The notes below the pieces were generated by a model. The model made no database searches, was not told where the DNA came from, and saw only the letters and a list, made by a program, of their open reading frames with translations. Shown piece by piece: positions 1-10,899 of a DNA stretch of 64,000 nucleotides. Location: the NCBI GenBank assembly GCA_027919835.1, contig JANVFP010000025.1:124001-188000 (forward strand). The letters are read 5' to 3'. The DNA is from Lentinula raphanica (Eukaryota; Basidiomycota; Agaricomycetes; Agaricales; Omphalotaceae). How positions within the stretch are numbered: the first letter of the stretch is position 1; each line of letters opens with the position of its first letter. A program made the position numbers and the translations under genes.

Positions 1-1504
1 GAACGATGGCGTGCGATCCAGGTGAAAATCCACAATCAGAGAGTATTCGAGCGTCGGATTGGCCGATATGAGGATTGACGAGAATGACAGATTCGCCGGA
101 AAAGAACACCCAGTCAGAGGAAGATGGCATGCGCAAACGGACAAAAGGCCACGATATAACAGGATGACCGCTTTGGCGAAAAAGCGAATCTAGATTTGCT
201 GGGAGTATATCGGCAAGAGTTAACGAGGCCCAAGGAATCTTCACCACTGCCAGAGATCCAAAGAAACACTGCTTGAGGAAGGTGCATCGTTGAGATAGCA
301 CTCCGTGAGTACAAGTCAACGGTGAATCACAGTCTTCGCGTATGCACCACCTGTAGTAAGGTTCGACGTCGTGATTGTCGACCAATTGGTCAGCTAAGCT
401 GAACGAAAAAAGTCTTGGGGGAGGTCTTGACTGCCGTTTATGTTTCTCGCCAACTTTTCGCGGAATGAGGAGGCGGGGCACCAATAGTACCCAACAAAAG
501 AACCGATTTGGATTGGTTTCACCCTCAGGAAACTCAAGTTTGTAGACCAGGCCAACATCGCCACTATAGAGCCGGTGTTTGGCGTTGACGCGCACCCAGG
601 TTCCGGCTTGGACTATATCCTGTCGAGCCTGATAGCGGAGGAGGAGAAGATTGTGGTTCAAGGCTAAAGGACTGTCGTGCCAAGGAATAAGGCTGTGGAT
701 AGGCATCGATAGATGGGCTGATTCCCAGAGGGGAGGAATATTGGACATGATCGCAGTGACTGAGGTACCGTCAGGTTTGACGACAGTACGTGAGTTCTTG
801 TGAGAAGTTGGATGAGAGATCGGCTGCCTGTTGGGATAGATAAAACCTGGTACTCGTTGCAGATATGCTGCGAGATAAACGTTGAACCTGTTCATATTGT
901 GGACATGCAAGTAGACCTGCCCCGGGAACTGGGAACGGAACGCATTCCACAACACGTCAGGGCTCATGCGTTCGTGAGCGATGTCATTCCGAATGCGGGA
1001 GATAATATCATTCTCTGAACCGCGCTCGCACCGTACCGCGTAAACCTCGAGGAGACTATACTCCGAAGCTTTTTGAACGAGCTCCTCCATGAGGCCTAGG
1101 AGTAACGGGTCTACTGTAACTTTGAGATCATCGACATCGTTACCAGGTAGTCCTAGAAGATTATCATAGTCTAGGGCAGCGATAGAGTCCATCAACAACT
1201 CATCAGCGCGAGGATTGTCCGACGTGGTGGAGGAGGTATTAATGGAAGGGGAGTTTGAAAGAGATGCGGAAGGTGGATGAGTAGGCGACGAAACGGAAGT
1301 TTCGATAGGAGGGAGGGACGACTCGTATCGTGCAAGGATCGCGTCTATTCGTTCGTGGTACGTTGAATGTCCAAGATGTTGTTGCAATTGAGAGTCATCG
1401 AGCGTAGTTGCTTCCGTGAAGACACCGGGCTCGTCGTCACTCTCAAACTCTTCCTCATCGTCCTCCTCCGCCTCTACCAGTATGAATGGATTCGTTTTAC
1501 GTTC
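1..1504 (-). CDS. Spt5-like (NGN/KOW) protein, partial, runs off left edge
   Basis: A single open frame of about 500 codons reads leftward from near 1504 to base 1 with no stop. The N-terminal part is acidic (a run of D/E around 1430-1480). Next comes a stretch resembling an NGN domain (LLEVYAVRCERGSE, then PGQVYLHVHNMNRFNVYLA), about 960-700. It is followed by a KOW-like segment, GTWVRVNAKHRLYSGDVGLV into VLLVPRL, about 600-470. This order and spacing match the transcription elongation factor Spt5, which binds RNA polymerase II with Spt4. The low conservation suggests one of the divergent Spt5-like paralogues seen in mushroom genomes rather than the essential gene. The frame closes upstream at a TGA near 1520, so the exon probably begins at an acceptor (ggcag) at 1505. 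A possible donor near 1682 suggests an upstream exon touching the palindrome; the true start is unresolved. The family call rests on recognition by eye. Confidence 0.5.
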
Positions 1505-1702
1505 CTGCCAATCCGATTGTCAGTTGGTTATTGCGATAAGTAGATTCTCGCACAAATTTCACTCTTTTTCTCGCTGTATCTCTCATCTTACATGGCTTAG
1601 GCGTCCTTAGGACCTTGATCTTCGACAGATAGGAATCTCATTCACTACTCTAGCTATTTTACTGTGTACCGAGCCAGACTTACCAGGGCTGCGACCTACG
1701 AT

Positions 1703-1906
1703 GATGGGAGTTCGAGAAAAAGAAGAGAAATTGTTCACGTGATAACGTGATTCCGGATGACTTGCCGGAACTTCGGATTTCCGATTCGAACGGATTTCGC
1801 TATTTCTGAGGAAATCCGTTCGAATCGGAAATCCGAAGTTCCGGCAAGTCATCCGGAATCACGTTATCACGTGAACAATTTCTCTTCTTTTTCTCGAACT
1901 CCCATC
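1703..1906. repeat. Perfect palindrome, two 96-bp arms with 12-nt loop
   Basis: Bases 1703-1798 are the exact reverse complement of 1811-1906, separated by 12 nt. I compared the arms base by base and found no mismatch; pairing ends at a T-T at 1702/1907. It has no coding capacity of its own beyond mirrored open frames. It lies between the leftward Spt5-like gene and the rightward gene starting at 2435, so it could be a foldback MITE, a recent inverted duplication, or part of the divergent promoter. No target-site duplication is evident. Confidence 0.9.
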
Positions 1907-2434
1907 TTCGTCAAGGCGTCTTGGATTCCCTACGACACCCGGAGCTGATTCGACACTCATCTCACAGTACATCTATCGCTCTCATCCTTACATCTGTTCT
2001 CCCGACCTCATCCCGTACGTTTGGTCGCCGGATATGTCGTGAGGTGACGAAGACTAATATGGCTCCTCAACCCAGGGCTATATACCGAATTCAACTCTAC
2101 TACAACAGCGCGGTCACTTCGTCTTCGCGTCGCGTCGGTAGGTAGTAACATCGTCACCACAGTGCGGTATGTTTTCTGTGTTTCTTTATAGTGTGAGGCT
2201 TAGCTTACTTTACATAGGGAACTTATTCGGCAACTGAATAGTAGTAGCGTAGTGTTTAGACAGAAACTCGTATGTAGTTTCACTGTCTCAGTTACACATA
2301 TGATGAATGGAGACCTGAGAACATACGTTAGTAGATTATACGCGATAGAACTGTGGGAATGCGCAACTGGTAAGTAGGTTAAATAAAAGAGAGAAAATGC
2401 TGAGTTTCAACTGTTGGTCTGACATTCGACAATC
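1907..2434. other. Intergenic region, no gene seen
   Basis: Leader and promoter space of the rightward gene at 2435. The short open frames here are extensions of the palindrome mirror frames. No recognised element. Confidence 0.5.
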
Positions 2435-2836
2435 ATGCGTAGAACAACGCGCGCGCAAATGAAACGACAAACTCGCTCAACTCCTGGTGTTGTCCAGGTT
2501 TCTCTTTCCTCTGTAGAAGCTGTGGCTCAAAAACGGAAGAAACGAGCCAAGGTGGGTTTGTATTACAACCGTCCTACACTCGCGCTCAATTTGTGGTAGG
2601 CTGGCAAAAAAGAACAAAAGGAAACGGATAGCGAAAAGGAAGGGCCTCCGAATAAGAAAAGTCGACAGGTATGTCCCTTGCGACCTCCACATACACACCT
2701 CTAAATTTTTACGCTAGAATGAGTCTCCCTTCGACGAAGATTCTGCCAGTCGAGCTCCTGGTACTTCCACTGAAATCAACAACTCAGAACAGGTATGTTG
2801 CTCAAGTCCTCCATATTCACACTTCTGATATTTTTG

Positions 2837-2980
2837 GACACCAGAATGAGCATCTCATTGACGAAGACTCTGCCATACCAACTAACGACCGTGTCGGCCC
2901 ACCACGCGGACACCAGAATAAGCATATCATTGATAAAGACTCTGCCATACCAACTAACGACCGTGTCGGCCCACCACGCA
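2837..2980 (+). repeat. Tandem 72-bp coding duplication
   Basis: The segment starting at ggacaccagaatgagcat is repeated immediately. Both copies encode an IPTNDRVGPPR block and keep the reading frame. Exon 3 starts with a related NES..DEDSA sequence, so the exon itself looks like a product of serial duplication. The original intron acceptor at 2841-2844 was copied into coding sequence in the second unit. Confidence 0.75.
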
Positions 2981-5327
2981 AGGGGAAGAAGAAGAAAATC
3001 AAGAAGACAGCTCAACCTGCCAAGGTTACGGTCCCCGACGCAGCTGTTGTCATGTCTCCCACTGGCGCTGCGCCATCTGCTTCTGCAGTCTCTCCTTCTC
3101 TTGCTCCAAATCCACCTTCGCCGTCGGCCGCACGTGCTGCTGCAGACACCTCTTCCACCGCTCCTACGAAAACCCCGCGGCCATCAGCTACACCGGTAGT
3201 TTCACCTCCTCCTCTTGGTGCGCCTTCGCCGCCTCCTGTTGGTGCGCTTGAAGAAGAAGAAGAGGAGGAGAAATTACCTCCAGAACCCGTCTCTTTTCCT
3301 GACGACTGGGATGAAGATGATGGTCTGACGACGGCAATCCTTACACAGGATTATCACGCCTTGGCTAAATTTCGCAATGAGTATGTTCTGAAAGCACGCC
3401 AGACTCATGCGACAACAGTTCGAAGGATTTTGGATCGCTTCAGGTTCCATTTGATTGCCTTGGCAGTCGTTCCTGCGAATCGTGCATACAACAATACCCT
3501 TCCCTTAGACACAGATACTGCCACCTCCCATCAGATCGCCGAGTATATCAAGGAAATCGATCCTCCAGGCTTCTGGGGTGTTTATTCGTACCACATGTAC
3601 CTGCTAAGGGAGCTGGCCATGAATATGATACCCGAAACTTCCCTTTGGTACCCCGCTCGTTTTGGTGAACCTCTAAAGTTATCCAATATTCGACTCAAAG
3701 AGCCTGTTGGAAGCCTTCAGCCAGTTCAACATCAGCCTTCCTTTGAACCACAATCTTCTCCGGAACGCGAACCTTCTCCGGAACGCGAACCTTCTCCGGA
3801 ACGCGAACCTTCTCTGAAACGCCCACCTTCTCCGGAACACCCATCTTCCCCTGTTCAACTTGTTAGTTATGCCAGCTCTGCTCAATCACCACCTTCGGAA
3901 CCCGACGAGGATGTTCTCGAGAGGGCGAGGGAAAATTCCAAGGGTAAAGCAAAAGAAGTTGTTGATGAAAACGAAGAAGAGAACGAGGACGAGGACAAGG
4001 ACAAGGACGAGGACAAGGACGAGGACGAGGACGAGGACGAGGACAAGGACAAGGACGAGCCCAAACAGCAGCGATCACTCCCCAAACCCCGCAGGTCCAA
4101 CCGTTTGAGCAGATCGCGGGCCTCGACCTTTTCCGGACTGAGGGATGAAGAATACGACGACGGTCGGAACTTGTCCAAGTCAAAGGCGGAAGGGGAGGAT
4201 GATGAGGATGACTCAGACAAGTACGCCAGTGAGGAGGAGGAGGAGGAGGAAGAAGAAGAGGAGGAAGAGGATTACGAGGATGAAGAAGACCCCAAAATTC
4301 CTCAACGTCGTTCTCGCAGTTCACGCAAACCAAAACCCTCCACCCTTCTTACTAAACGGACTAAACGTCGTGGTCAAGCATTGGCTCAGTCCAGACAGCC
4401 GCCTGCCAAACTGAGCAAGTCCAAAAAATCCACAGGCAAACGTCGAGTTCCTCCGGAAATGCCCCAAACTGAACCATGCTCCCGACCAAACAGTCCACCG
4501 GTCGAAGGGGGCAGGGGTGCTCTTCCTCAAGCAGCGAAAGATCGATTAGATGCCATAATCGCTGAAAAGAACGCAGAAATCGAAAAGATCGCAAGGGAGT
4601 TTGGCAAGCCGGTTGAAACCTGCTTCAAGTATGTCAATGCCGAGGCAGGGCCTACGCGCGAAATGACAACGTGGAACATATGGCAGAAATGGTACAAGTA
4701 CCATGGAGACCAGAAGCGTCCCAAGGAAAGTATGTATCTGCTTCTCACTCAATCTGGCTGCTCGTTCACAAATTTAAACCCTCAGTGCCAATCGGTGAAT
4801 ACTCGAAAATCGTCAGTAAAGCAATGGACGACTTCTTGCACGAAAGATTGTCCGACGAAGAGTTTAACGACCCCGATGCCCGGGAGCGAGCACTGCAACA
4901 GCAAATTGACTGGTATTGGGCTCACTATGATAGTTTTGTCCAACAGTCTGTTGCGAAAGGAAAGTCTGAGGGCATGGTGCGGAAGGTCATTCGGCCAATC
5001 ATCAACATGGTATGTTTTTGTTTATGGAGTGCAAGGTTTTGTGTACTAACTGTCATCTAAGGCGAACCGAGTATACCAAGAGACTGGATTTCATATTGGA
5101 GGATATATCATTCACCCCGACGCTCAACCGTCAATCTGGGTATCAACTCAACCCTTACAGGAAGTCAAAGCAAGGAACGGAACTCAAATGTTGACGCAGG
5201 CGAAAGATATCGCAGCTCAGCTCGCGTAAGTGGGTTGGATTTTGAGATTTTGGTTTTACTAACCATACATCATAGTGTCGCAAACATGGTCTCACGCCAG
5301 GTTGATGCTGCCCTAGCTGCTTCAGCT

Positions 5328-6741
5328 GATACTGTAAAGCTTTTGTAAAAAGACCTGATGAGTTATCCAGGAGCTTTTGAAAATAGTTGTGACGACACAG
5401 AGGGGGCTCCGGAAATGGCTCCGGGGGGTGGGCATGCCTGTCACCACCTGTCACATCTGACCTATATTTACTGTTTTGGGTAATTAATAATTATCCAGAT
5501 ATTAAATAAGCGGTACATTTGTAAAAAATCCTGATAAACTATAAAAATTCAAAAAAACCCAAAAAAACCTAATTAGGTCAAATCAGGGTATGTAAACAAA
5601 ATAGCCTTATATGGTAAAAAATGCTGTAGGATCTATCTAGGTGCTAAAAATAGCCACAAAATCACTAAAAATGCTAAAAATATGTAGGGATGGTATATAG
5701 CTTATTGCAGATCCAGGCATCCGAAAATTACCAAAACAGAAAATTTTTGATGATGATGTCATCTTGTAGCAAAAAATCTGAAAAAAATCCTAAAAATAGT
5801 CAAAAAATTCAGGGGTGCCTTGTTGGCCCTGAAAATGCAAAATAAAAAAAATACGCGACAAGTGTAAAAATTTTTGTTACTCCAAATCATACCAAATCCA
5901 CTATATAGTCAGTATATATAATGTATATGCTATATTTAGCATCCTAGTACCCTCATTGGGCTAAAAATAGAACTTAATCTCATCTGGTAGCAAAAAATCT
6001 GAAAAAATCATAAAAAATACTCAAAAAATTTAGGGGTGCCTCATTGGCCCTGAAAATGCAAAATAAAAAAATTTACATGACACAATTGAAAAACAACATC
6101 ATTCCAAATCTTATCAAATTTACTATATAGTTAGTATATATTATGTATATACTATTTATAGCATCCCTAGTACCCTCAATCACTTATATCACTCAAGAAT
6201 CCTACCAAACTGACAACATTGAGTAAATGTAATGTACATGGTATTTTTAGCACACCTAGTACCCTTAAAAACTCAGAACAATTTATATCACTCAATATGT
6301 TCGGTATACTTAGTACTCATCACATTTAACACACTAAAACTCGGAACAGTACTTATATGTATCATACTTAACACAGTTGGCAATGAAAATACTCAAAACA
6401 GTGTTATCAGTCACTATACTTAACACACTTAACAGTCAAAAAGTCGGAATAATGTTACTTGATATACATAACACACTCATTGTTATACTACAACACACTT
6501 ATAACAACGAGTTTTGGGCGCTTATGGGTGCTTATTTGGTATTTTTGAGTTGAAATTCTTTAATAGCACACTCAATAATTTTTGTGTGGGGTTTATACTG
6601 TGTAAGGATGTTGTTTATATCATACTACACTTGATACAATTTGGAGAACTCAAGATTACAGCCTGTGGGGCTGGCTATATTGTGATCTTTTGTAATATAA
6701 TAGTGTTTTATGTAAATGTCAATGCATATGTCCATGTAATG
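5328..6741 (+). repeat. Left inverted arm (1414 bp)
   Basis: Reverse complement of 7008-8421. It contains an internal imperfect direct repeat of about 220 bp: the block starting with gtagcaaaaaatctgaaaaa near 5765 recurs near 5985. Each copy holds the phrase ggccctgaaaatgcaaaata. The arm therefore grew by internal duplication before it was mirrored. Confidence 0.85.
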
Positions 6742-8425
6742 CAAGTATACTGATAGTGGTTCATGAAGGAATGACTCCTACAGTCTACTAGAAGTGTCTG
6801 GACATGGTTCAGATACTCACTATGACTATTGGACTCTGTGATATATATGTACATGTTTCATGTACACTATAGATGTCTACACCTACATGTAACAATAGAT
6901 GTCATATTCAATGACCCCCATTACAGATCTCTTGGCTGTATCACATAGAGTTAGCATGGAATAGGTTGTAGGATGACTCTTTCCATGACCCAGTCGCAGT
7001 TTGACTTCATAACATGGGTGTATGCATTGACATTTACATAAAACACTGTTATATCACAAAAGATCACAATATATCCAGCCCCACAGGCTGTAATCTTGAG
7101 TTCTCCAAATTGTATCAAGTGTAGTATGATATAAACAACATCCTTACACAGTATAAACCCCACACAAAAATTATTGAGTGTGCTATTAAAGAATTTCAAC
7201 TCAAAAATACCAAATAAGCACCCATAAGCGCCCAAAACTCGTTGTTATAAGTGTGTTGTAGTATAACAATGAGTGTGTTATGTATATCAAGTAACATTAT
7301 TCCGACTTTTTGACTGTTAAGTGTGTTAAGTATAGTGACTGATAACACTGTTTTGAGTATTTTCATTGCCAACTGTGTTAAGTATGATACATATAAGTAC
7401 TGTTCCGAGTTTTAGTGTGTTAAATGTGATGAGTACTAAGTATACCGAACATATTGAGTGATATAAATTGTTCTGAGTTTTTAAGGGTACTAGGTGTGCT
7501 AAAAATACCATGTACATTACATTTACTCAATGTTGTCAGTTTGGTAGGATTCTTGAGTGATATAAGTGATTGAGGGTACTAGGGATGCTATAAATAGTAT
7601 ATACATAATATATACTAACTATATAGTAAATTTGATAAGATTTGGAATGATGTTGTTTTTCAATTGTGTCATGTAAATTTTTTTATTTTGCATTTTCAGG
7701 GCCAATGAGGCACCCTAAATTTTTTGAGTATTTTTTATGATTTTTTCAGATTTTTTGCTACCAGATGAGATTAAGTTCTATTTTTAGCCCAATGAGGGTA
7801 CTAGGATGCTAAATATAGCATATACATTATATATACTGACTATATAGTGGATTTGGTATGATTTGGAGTAACAAAAATTTTTACACTTGTCGCGTATTTT
7901 TTTTTATTTTGCATTTTCAGGGCCAACAAGGCAACCCTGAATTTTTTGACTATTTTTAGGATTTTTTTCAGATTTTTTGCTACAAGATGACATCATCATC
8001 AAAAATTTCCTTTTTTGGTAATTTTCGGATGCCTGGATCTGCAATAAGCTATATACCATCCCTACATATTTTTAGCATTTTTAGTGATTTTGTGGCTATT
8101 TTTAGCACCTAGATAGATCCTACAGCATTTTTTACCATATAAGGCTATTTTGTTTACATACCCTGATTTGACCTAATTAGGTTTTTTTGGGTTTTTTTGA
8201 ATTTTTATAGTTTATCAGGATTTTTTACAAATGTACCGCTTATTTAATATCTGGATAATTATTAATTACCCAAAACAGTAAATATAGGTCAGATGTGACA
8301 GGTGGTGACAGGCATGCCCACCCCCCGGAGCCATTTCCGGAGCCCCCTCTGTGTCGTCACAACTATTTTCAAAAGCTCCTGGATAACTCATCAGGTCTTT
8401 TTACAAAAGCTTCACAGTATCCTGT
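5336..8425. mobile_element. Foldback-type non-autonomous element inserted in an exon
   Basis: A 3.09-kb AT-rich block sits inside exon 7 of the host gene. It consists almost entirely of two 1414-bp inverted arms (5328-6741 and 7008-8421) around a 266-bp spacer. The arms are nearly identical by eye: few substitutions plus single-base indels. Host sequence reads in frame directly from 5335 to 8426. The tetranucleotide ctgt occurs at both borders (5332-5335 and 8422-8425), consistent with a 4-bp target-site duplication. No transposase-like frame exists. The mirrored short frames at 6514-6753 and 7235-6951 merely reflect arm symmetry. Base composition is far more AT-rich than the neighbouring genes. 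It is best described as a large foldback/MITE-like DNA element mobilised in trans, superfamily unknown. Confidence 0.8.
7008..8421 (-). repeat. Right inverted arm (1414 bp)
   Basis: Mirror of the left arm. The outermost 8 bases (acagtatc, 8414-8421) are the inverse of host bases gatactgt at 5328-5335. Pairing therefore runs 8 bases into host sequence on the left side. Confidence 0.85.
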
Positions 8426-9339
8426 GGCTGCTTTGTATGGGCACTGTATAGTGACCTCAGATATTCGGGCACGCAATAGACATATCATGCCAATTATAAT
8501 TGCATACGACATCAGTAAGTGGTCTCTAATTCCAATCATGCTTTGGACTTATGGGAACACCTAGATCGCATTTTGGGAAAAGAAGCCGCGGATCGTTTCA
8601 AAATTCAGATGACTAACTTCGTCGAATATGCTTGGAAAGCAAAAATCCGCATCATCAATTGGCCTGTTGGACTACCGTTCTTCGGATGTGGTATCTCGAC
8701 AAGAAATGGGTTCATGGAGGGATACGAGAATATAAACCAGGTCAAGAACAAGGACCTTAAAAGGATCTGTGATCCCCGAAGGGAACATATTGAGCGAGAA
8801 ATGGCAAAGGCACAGGGACAAGAGGTTGCGGACCATGATGAGGGAACATATTTTGAGGTTGTTCGATGGAGTGAAGGTAAGTTATTGCTCAAGGTCATGA
8901 AACTTATTTCTAATGCATACTTAGATGAACGGAAACTTTCTCTCAAGGATCAAGCAAAGCTTGGGACTGTATTGGATGAGAATGGTAGCATTGTTGCTGC
9001 TGTGGCTCACTCAAAGAGCTATCTTCATGCGAGGAAAGGTGGGCTGTCAGATACAGATGAGGAAGAGGAAGACAATAGCCACCATAAATCAACAACACCA
9101 TCGGATCTTTGGGCATCTTCATCACCTGGCCCATCTGCTCCTCGGGCAAAGAAGCGTCCCCCTGTCACCAAGGACGTTTCTCGATCGCCTTCGCCTGGTC
9201 CATCTGCTTCTCGGGTAAAGGTAAAGAAACGTCCCCCTCCCATCAACCGAAAAACCAGGCCAACATAATAAGTATTCTGTACAAAGACTAGGTGATCATC
9301 TTGTTTTAGTGTAAAGCCCAGGTTAATGTTCAAAGTGAG

Positions 9340-9880
9340 TAACTATCCCAGTAAGGGTAATACCCAGTAAGACCAGTGAGGGTAATACCCAGTGTAGGTA
9401 ATACCTAGTAAGGGTAATACCCAGTAATACCTAGTAGAGGTAATACCCAGTGCAGGTAATACCTAGTAAGGGTAATACCTAGTTCAGGTAATACCTAGTA
9501 AGGGTAATACCCACTGAAGGTAATACCCAGTAAGACCAGTGAGGGTAATACCCAGTGCAGGTAATACCCTGACTAGGCAATACCCACTGAAGGTAATACC
9601 CTGACTAGGTAATACCCTGACTAGGCAATACCCAGTGCAGGTAATACCTAGTAAGGGTAATACCCAGTAAGACCACTGAGGGTAATACCCAGTGCAGGTA
9701 ATACCCAGTGAAGGTAATACCCAGTGTAGTAAGGGTATTACCTAGTAAGGGTAATGCCCAGTGCAGGTAATACCCAGTGAAGGTAATACCCAGTGAGGGT
9801 AATACCCAGTGTAGTAAGGGTATTACCTAGTAAGGGTAATGCCCAGTGCAGGTATATATTACGGGTAATACCTGGTGGCG
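9340..9880. repeat. GGTAATACC minisatellite
   Basis: Roughly thirty degenerate units of about 15-17 bp of the type ggtaatacccagtgaa or ggtaatacctagtaag. Some units appear inverted (gggtattacc). It starts about 70 bp beyond the stop codon of the interrupted gene. The core is a near-palindrome. Confidence 0.85.
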
Positions 9881-10665
9881 TAGGTCATTGGTACTACCAA
9901 TACTGGTTATATAAGTGAATACTAGCAAGACTTATTCCAAGACCTTGCAAGACCCAGCTTATTTGACCACATAATAAATCATATATGATATCCCATATAG
10001 ATGTGTTATAGATCTAACTAACTCAATGTATTAGCATCTGTGAGAATGAACATACTACTCATTGTAACAGTATGAATCTGCCATTGATATCAGAACACTG
10101 ATTAGTATTAGTACCAGCTCATATGTTCCCGAGGAAAGGATGTGTTTGGTAATTATTAATACATGTGATGTGATGTGTGATATCCTACCAGTATGTATTA
10201 TAAATCTATAAGAGTGTACTGCACAGGACAGTCTAAGTATTTATATTTAGTATCAGTAAGTATATTATTATTGTCAGGAGACTGAGTTGTAATAGTATAA
10301 TAGCTGTAATATTGATGGGAAGCTTAGTGTTCATTTGATAACAATGTGTATAGAAAGTACTAGTATGGGTTCCAGTAAGTAAGTTATCGTTGTCAGGAGA
10401 AATAGTATAATAGCCAAATATTGATGGGAAGCTTACTGTTCATTTGATAATAATGTGTATAGGAAGTACTAGTATGGGTCCCTGAGGAAAGGATGTGTTG
10501 ATGTCCTACCAGTATGTATTATAAATCTATAAGAGTGTACTGTACAGACAATCTGAGTATATAGTCTCAGTAAGTAAGTTAGTGTTGTCAGGAGACTGAG
10601 TCATAATAGTATAATAGCAGTAATATTGATGGGAAGCTATGTGTTCATTTAATAACAATGTATAT
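9881..10665. repeat. AT-rich non-coding block with internal direct repeats
   Basis: No coding frame. A unit beginning ccygaggaaaggatgtgtt recurs at about 10128 and 10481, a spacing of about 353 bp. It includes a shared cctaccagtatgtattata stretch. A shorter motif, atattgatgggaagct, occurs three times, near 10309, 10419 and 10624. Confidence 0.65.
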
Positions 10666-10669
10666 AGGG

Positions 10670-10795
10670 AGGATGGTATTACCCACAGGGGTAATACCTG
10701 ACAAGGACCCCTGACACTAGAGGAAGGGTATTACCCAGTTTGGGTAATACCCATTGGGTAATTGCCCGGTATTTCCCCCCTATTAGGGGAGGGTA
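10670..10795. repeat. Outlying GGTAATACC repeat cluster
   Basis: A second, shorter cluster of ggtaatacc/ggtattacc units (10673-10760) running into a C-rich tract. It borders the AT-rich block on the side opposite the main minisatellite. The whole 9340-10795 stretch could therefore be one element with minisatellite ends. Confidence 0.55.
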
Positions 10796-10899
10796 TTTGG
10801 ACGGTAATCCCCCCTAAGTCGGCAGGATTTAAGGGTGCCTGAAGTGAAGCACAACTGTAAGATGACTCCTCAGCTTCTACTAGTTCCAATTCCACACAG

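Larger units (their letters stand above)
2435..9268 (+). pseudogene. Ten-exon acidic/basic protein gene interrupted by a 3.09-kb insertion
   Basis: Exons inferred at 2435-2551, 2600-2668, 2718-2792, 2845-4729, 4786-5009, 5062-5225, 5276-5335 continuing at 8426-8514, 8565-8876 and 8925-9268. With 5336-8425 removed, frame is kept throughout and would give about 1112 residues. The protein starts basic (MRRTTRAQMKRQTR) and has a Pro/Ser/Ala-rich stretch. It then carries a heptad-like SPEREP repeat (3760-3840), Asp/Glu/Lys runs (3965-4060, 4225-4290) and basic KPRRSNRL/KRTKRRG patches that look nuclear. A conserved-looking region follows, with TTWNIWQKWYKYHG (about 4660) and, near the C-end, RIINWPVGLPFFG (about 8650). 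I recall similar low-complexity proteins with a W-N-x-W/F-Q motif as multicopy families in mushroom genomes, but I know no assigned function. As it stands the insertion breaks exon 7 with stop codons, so the gene should give at best a truncated product. Confidence 0.7.

Noticed and set aside
1757..1948. Pair of identical-start small proteins on both strands
   Set aside because: They come from the perfect palindrome and share codons by symmetry.
6514..7235. Two nearly identical mirrored open frames of about 80 residues in the foldback element
   Set aside because: They lie at matching positions in the inverted arms, have AT-driven Ile/Phe/Val/Tyr composition, and end where arm similarity ends. 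They reflect symmetry, not a gene.
5336..8425. LTR retrotransposon
   Set aside because: The long repeats are inverted rather than direct, and no reverse transcriptase, integrase, primer-binding site or polypurine tract is visible.
9340..9880. CRISPR-like array
   Set aside because: Units are contiguous with no unique spacers of constant length, the genome is fungal and no cas-like gene is near.
9340..9880. Telomeric or subtelomeric repeat
   Set aside because: The unit is not TTAGGG-like, and the array is internal with genes on both sides.
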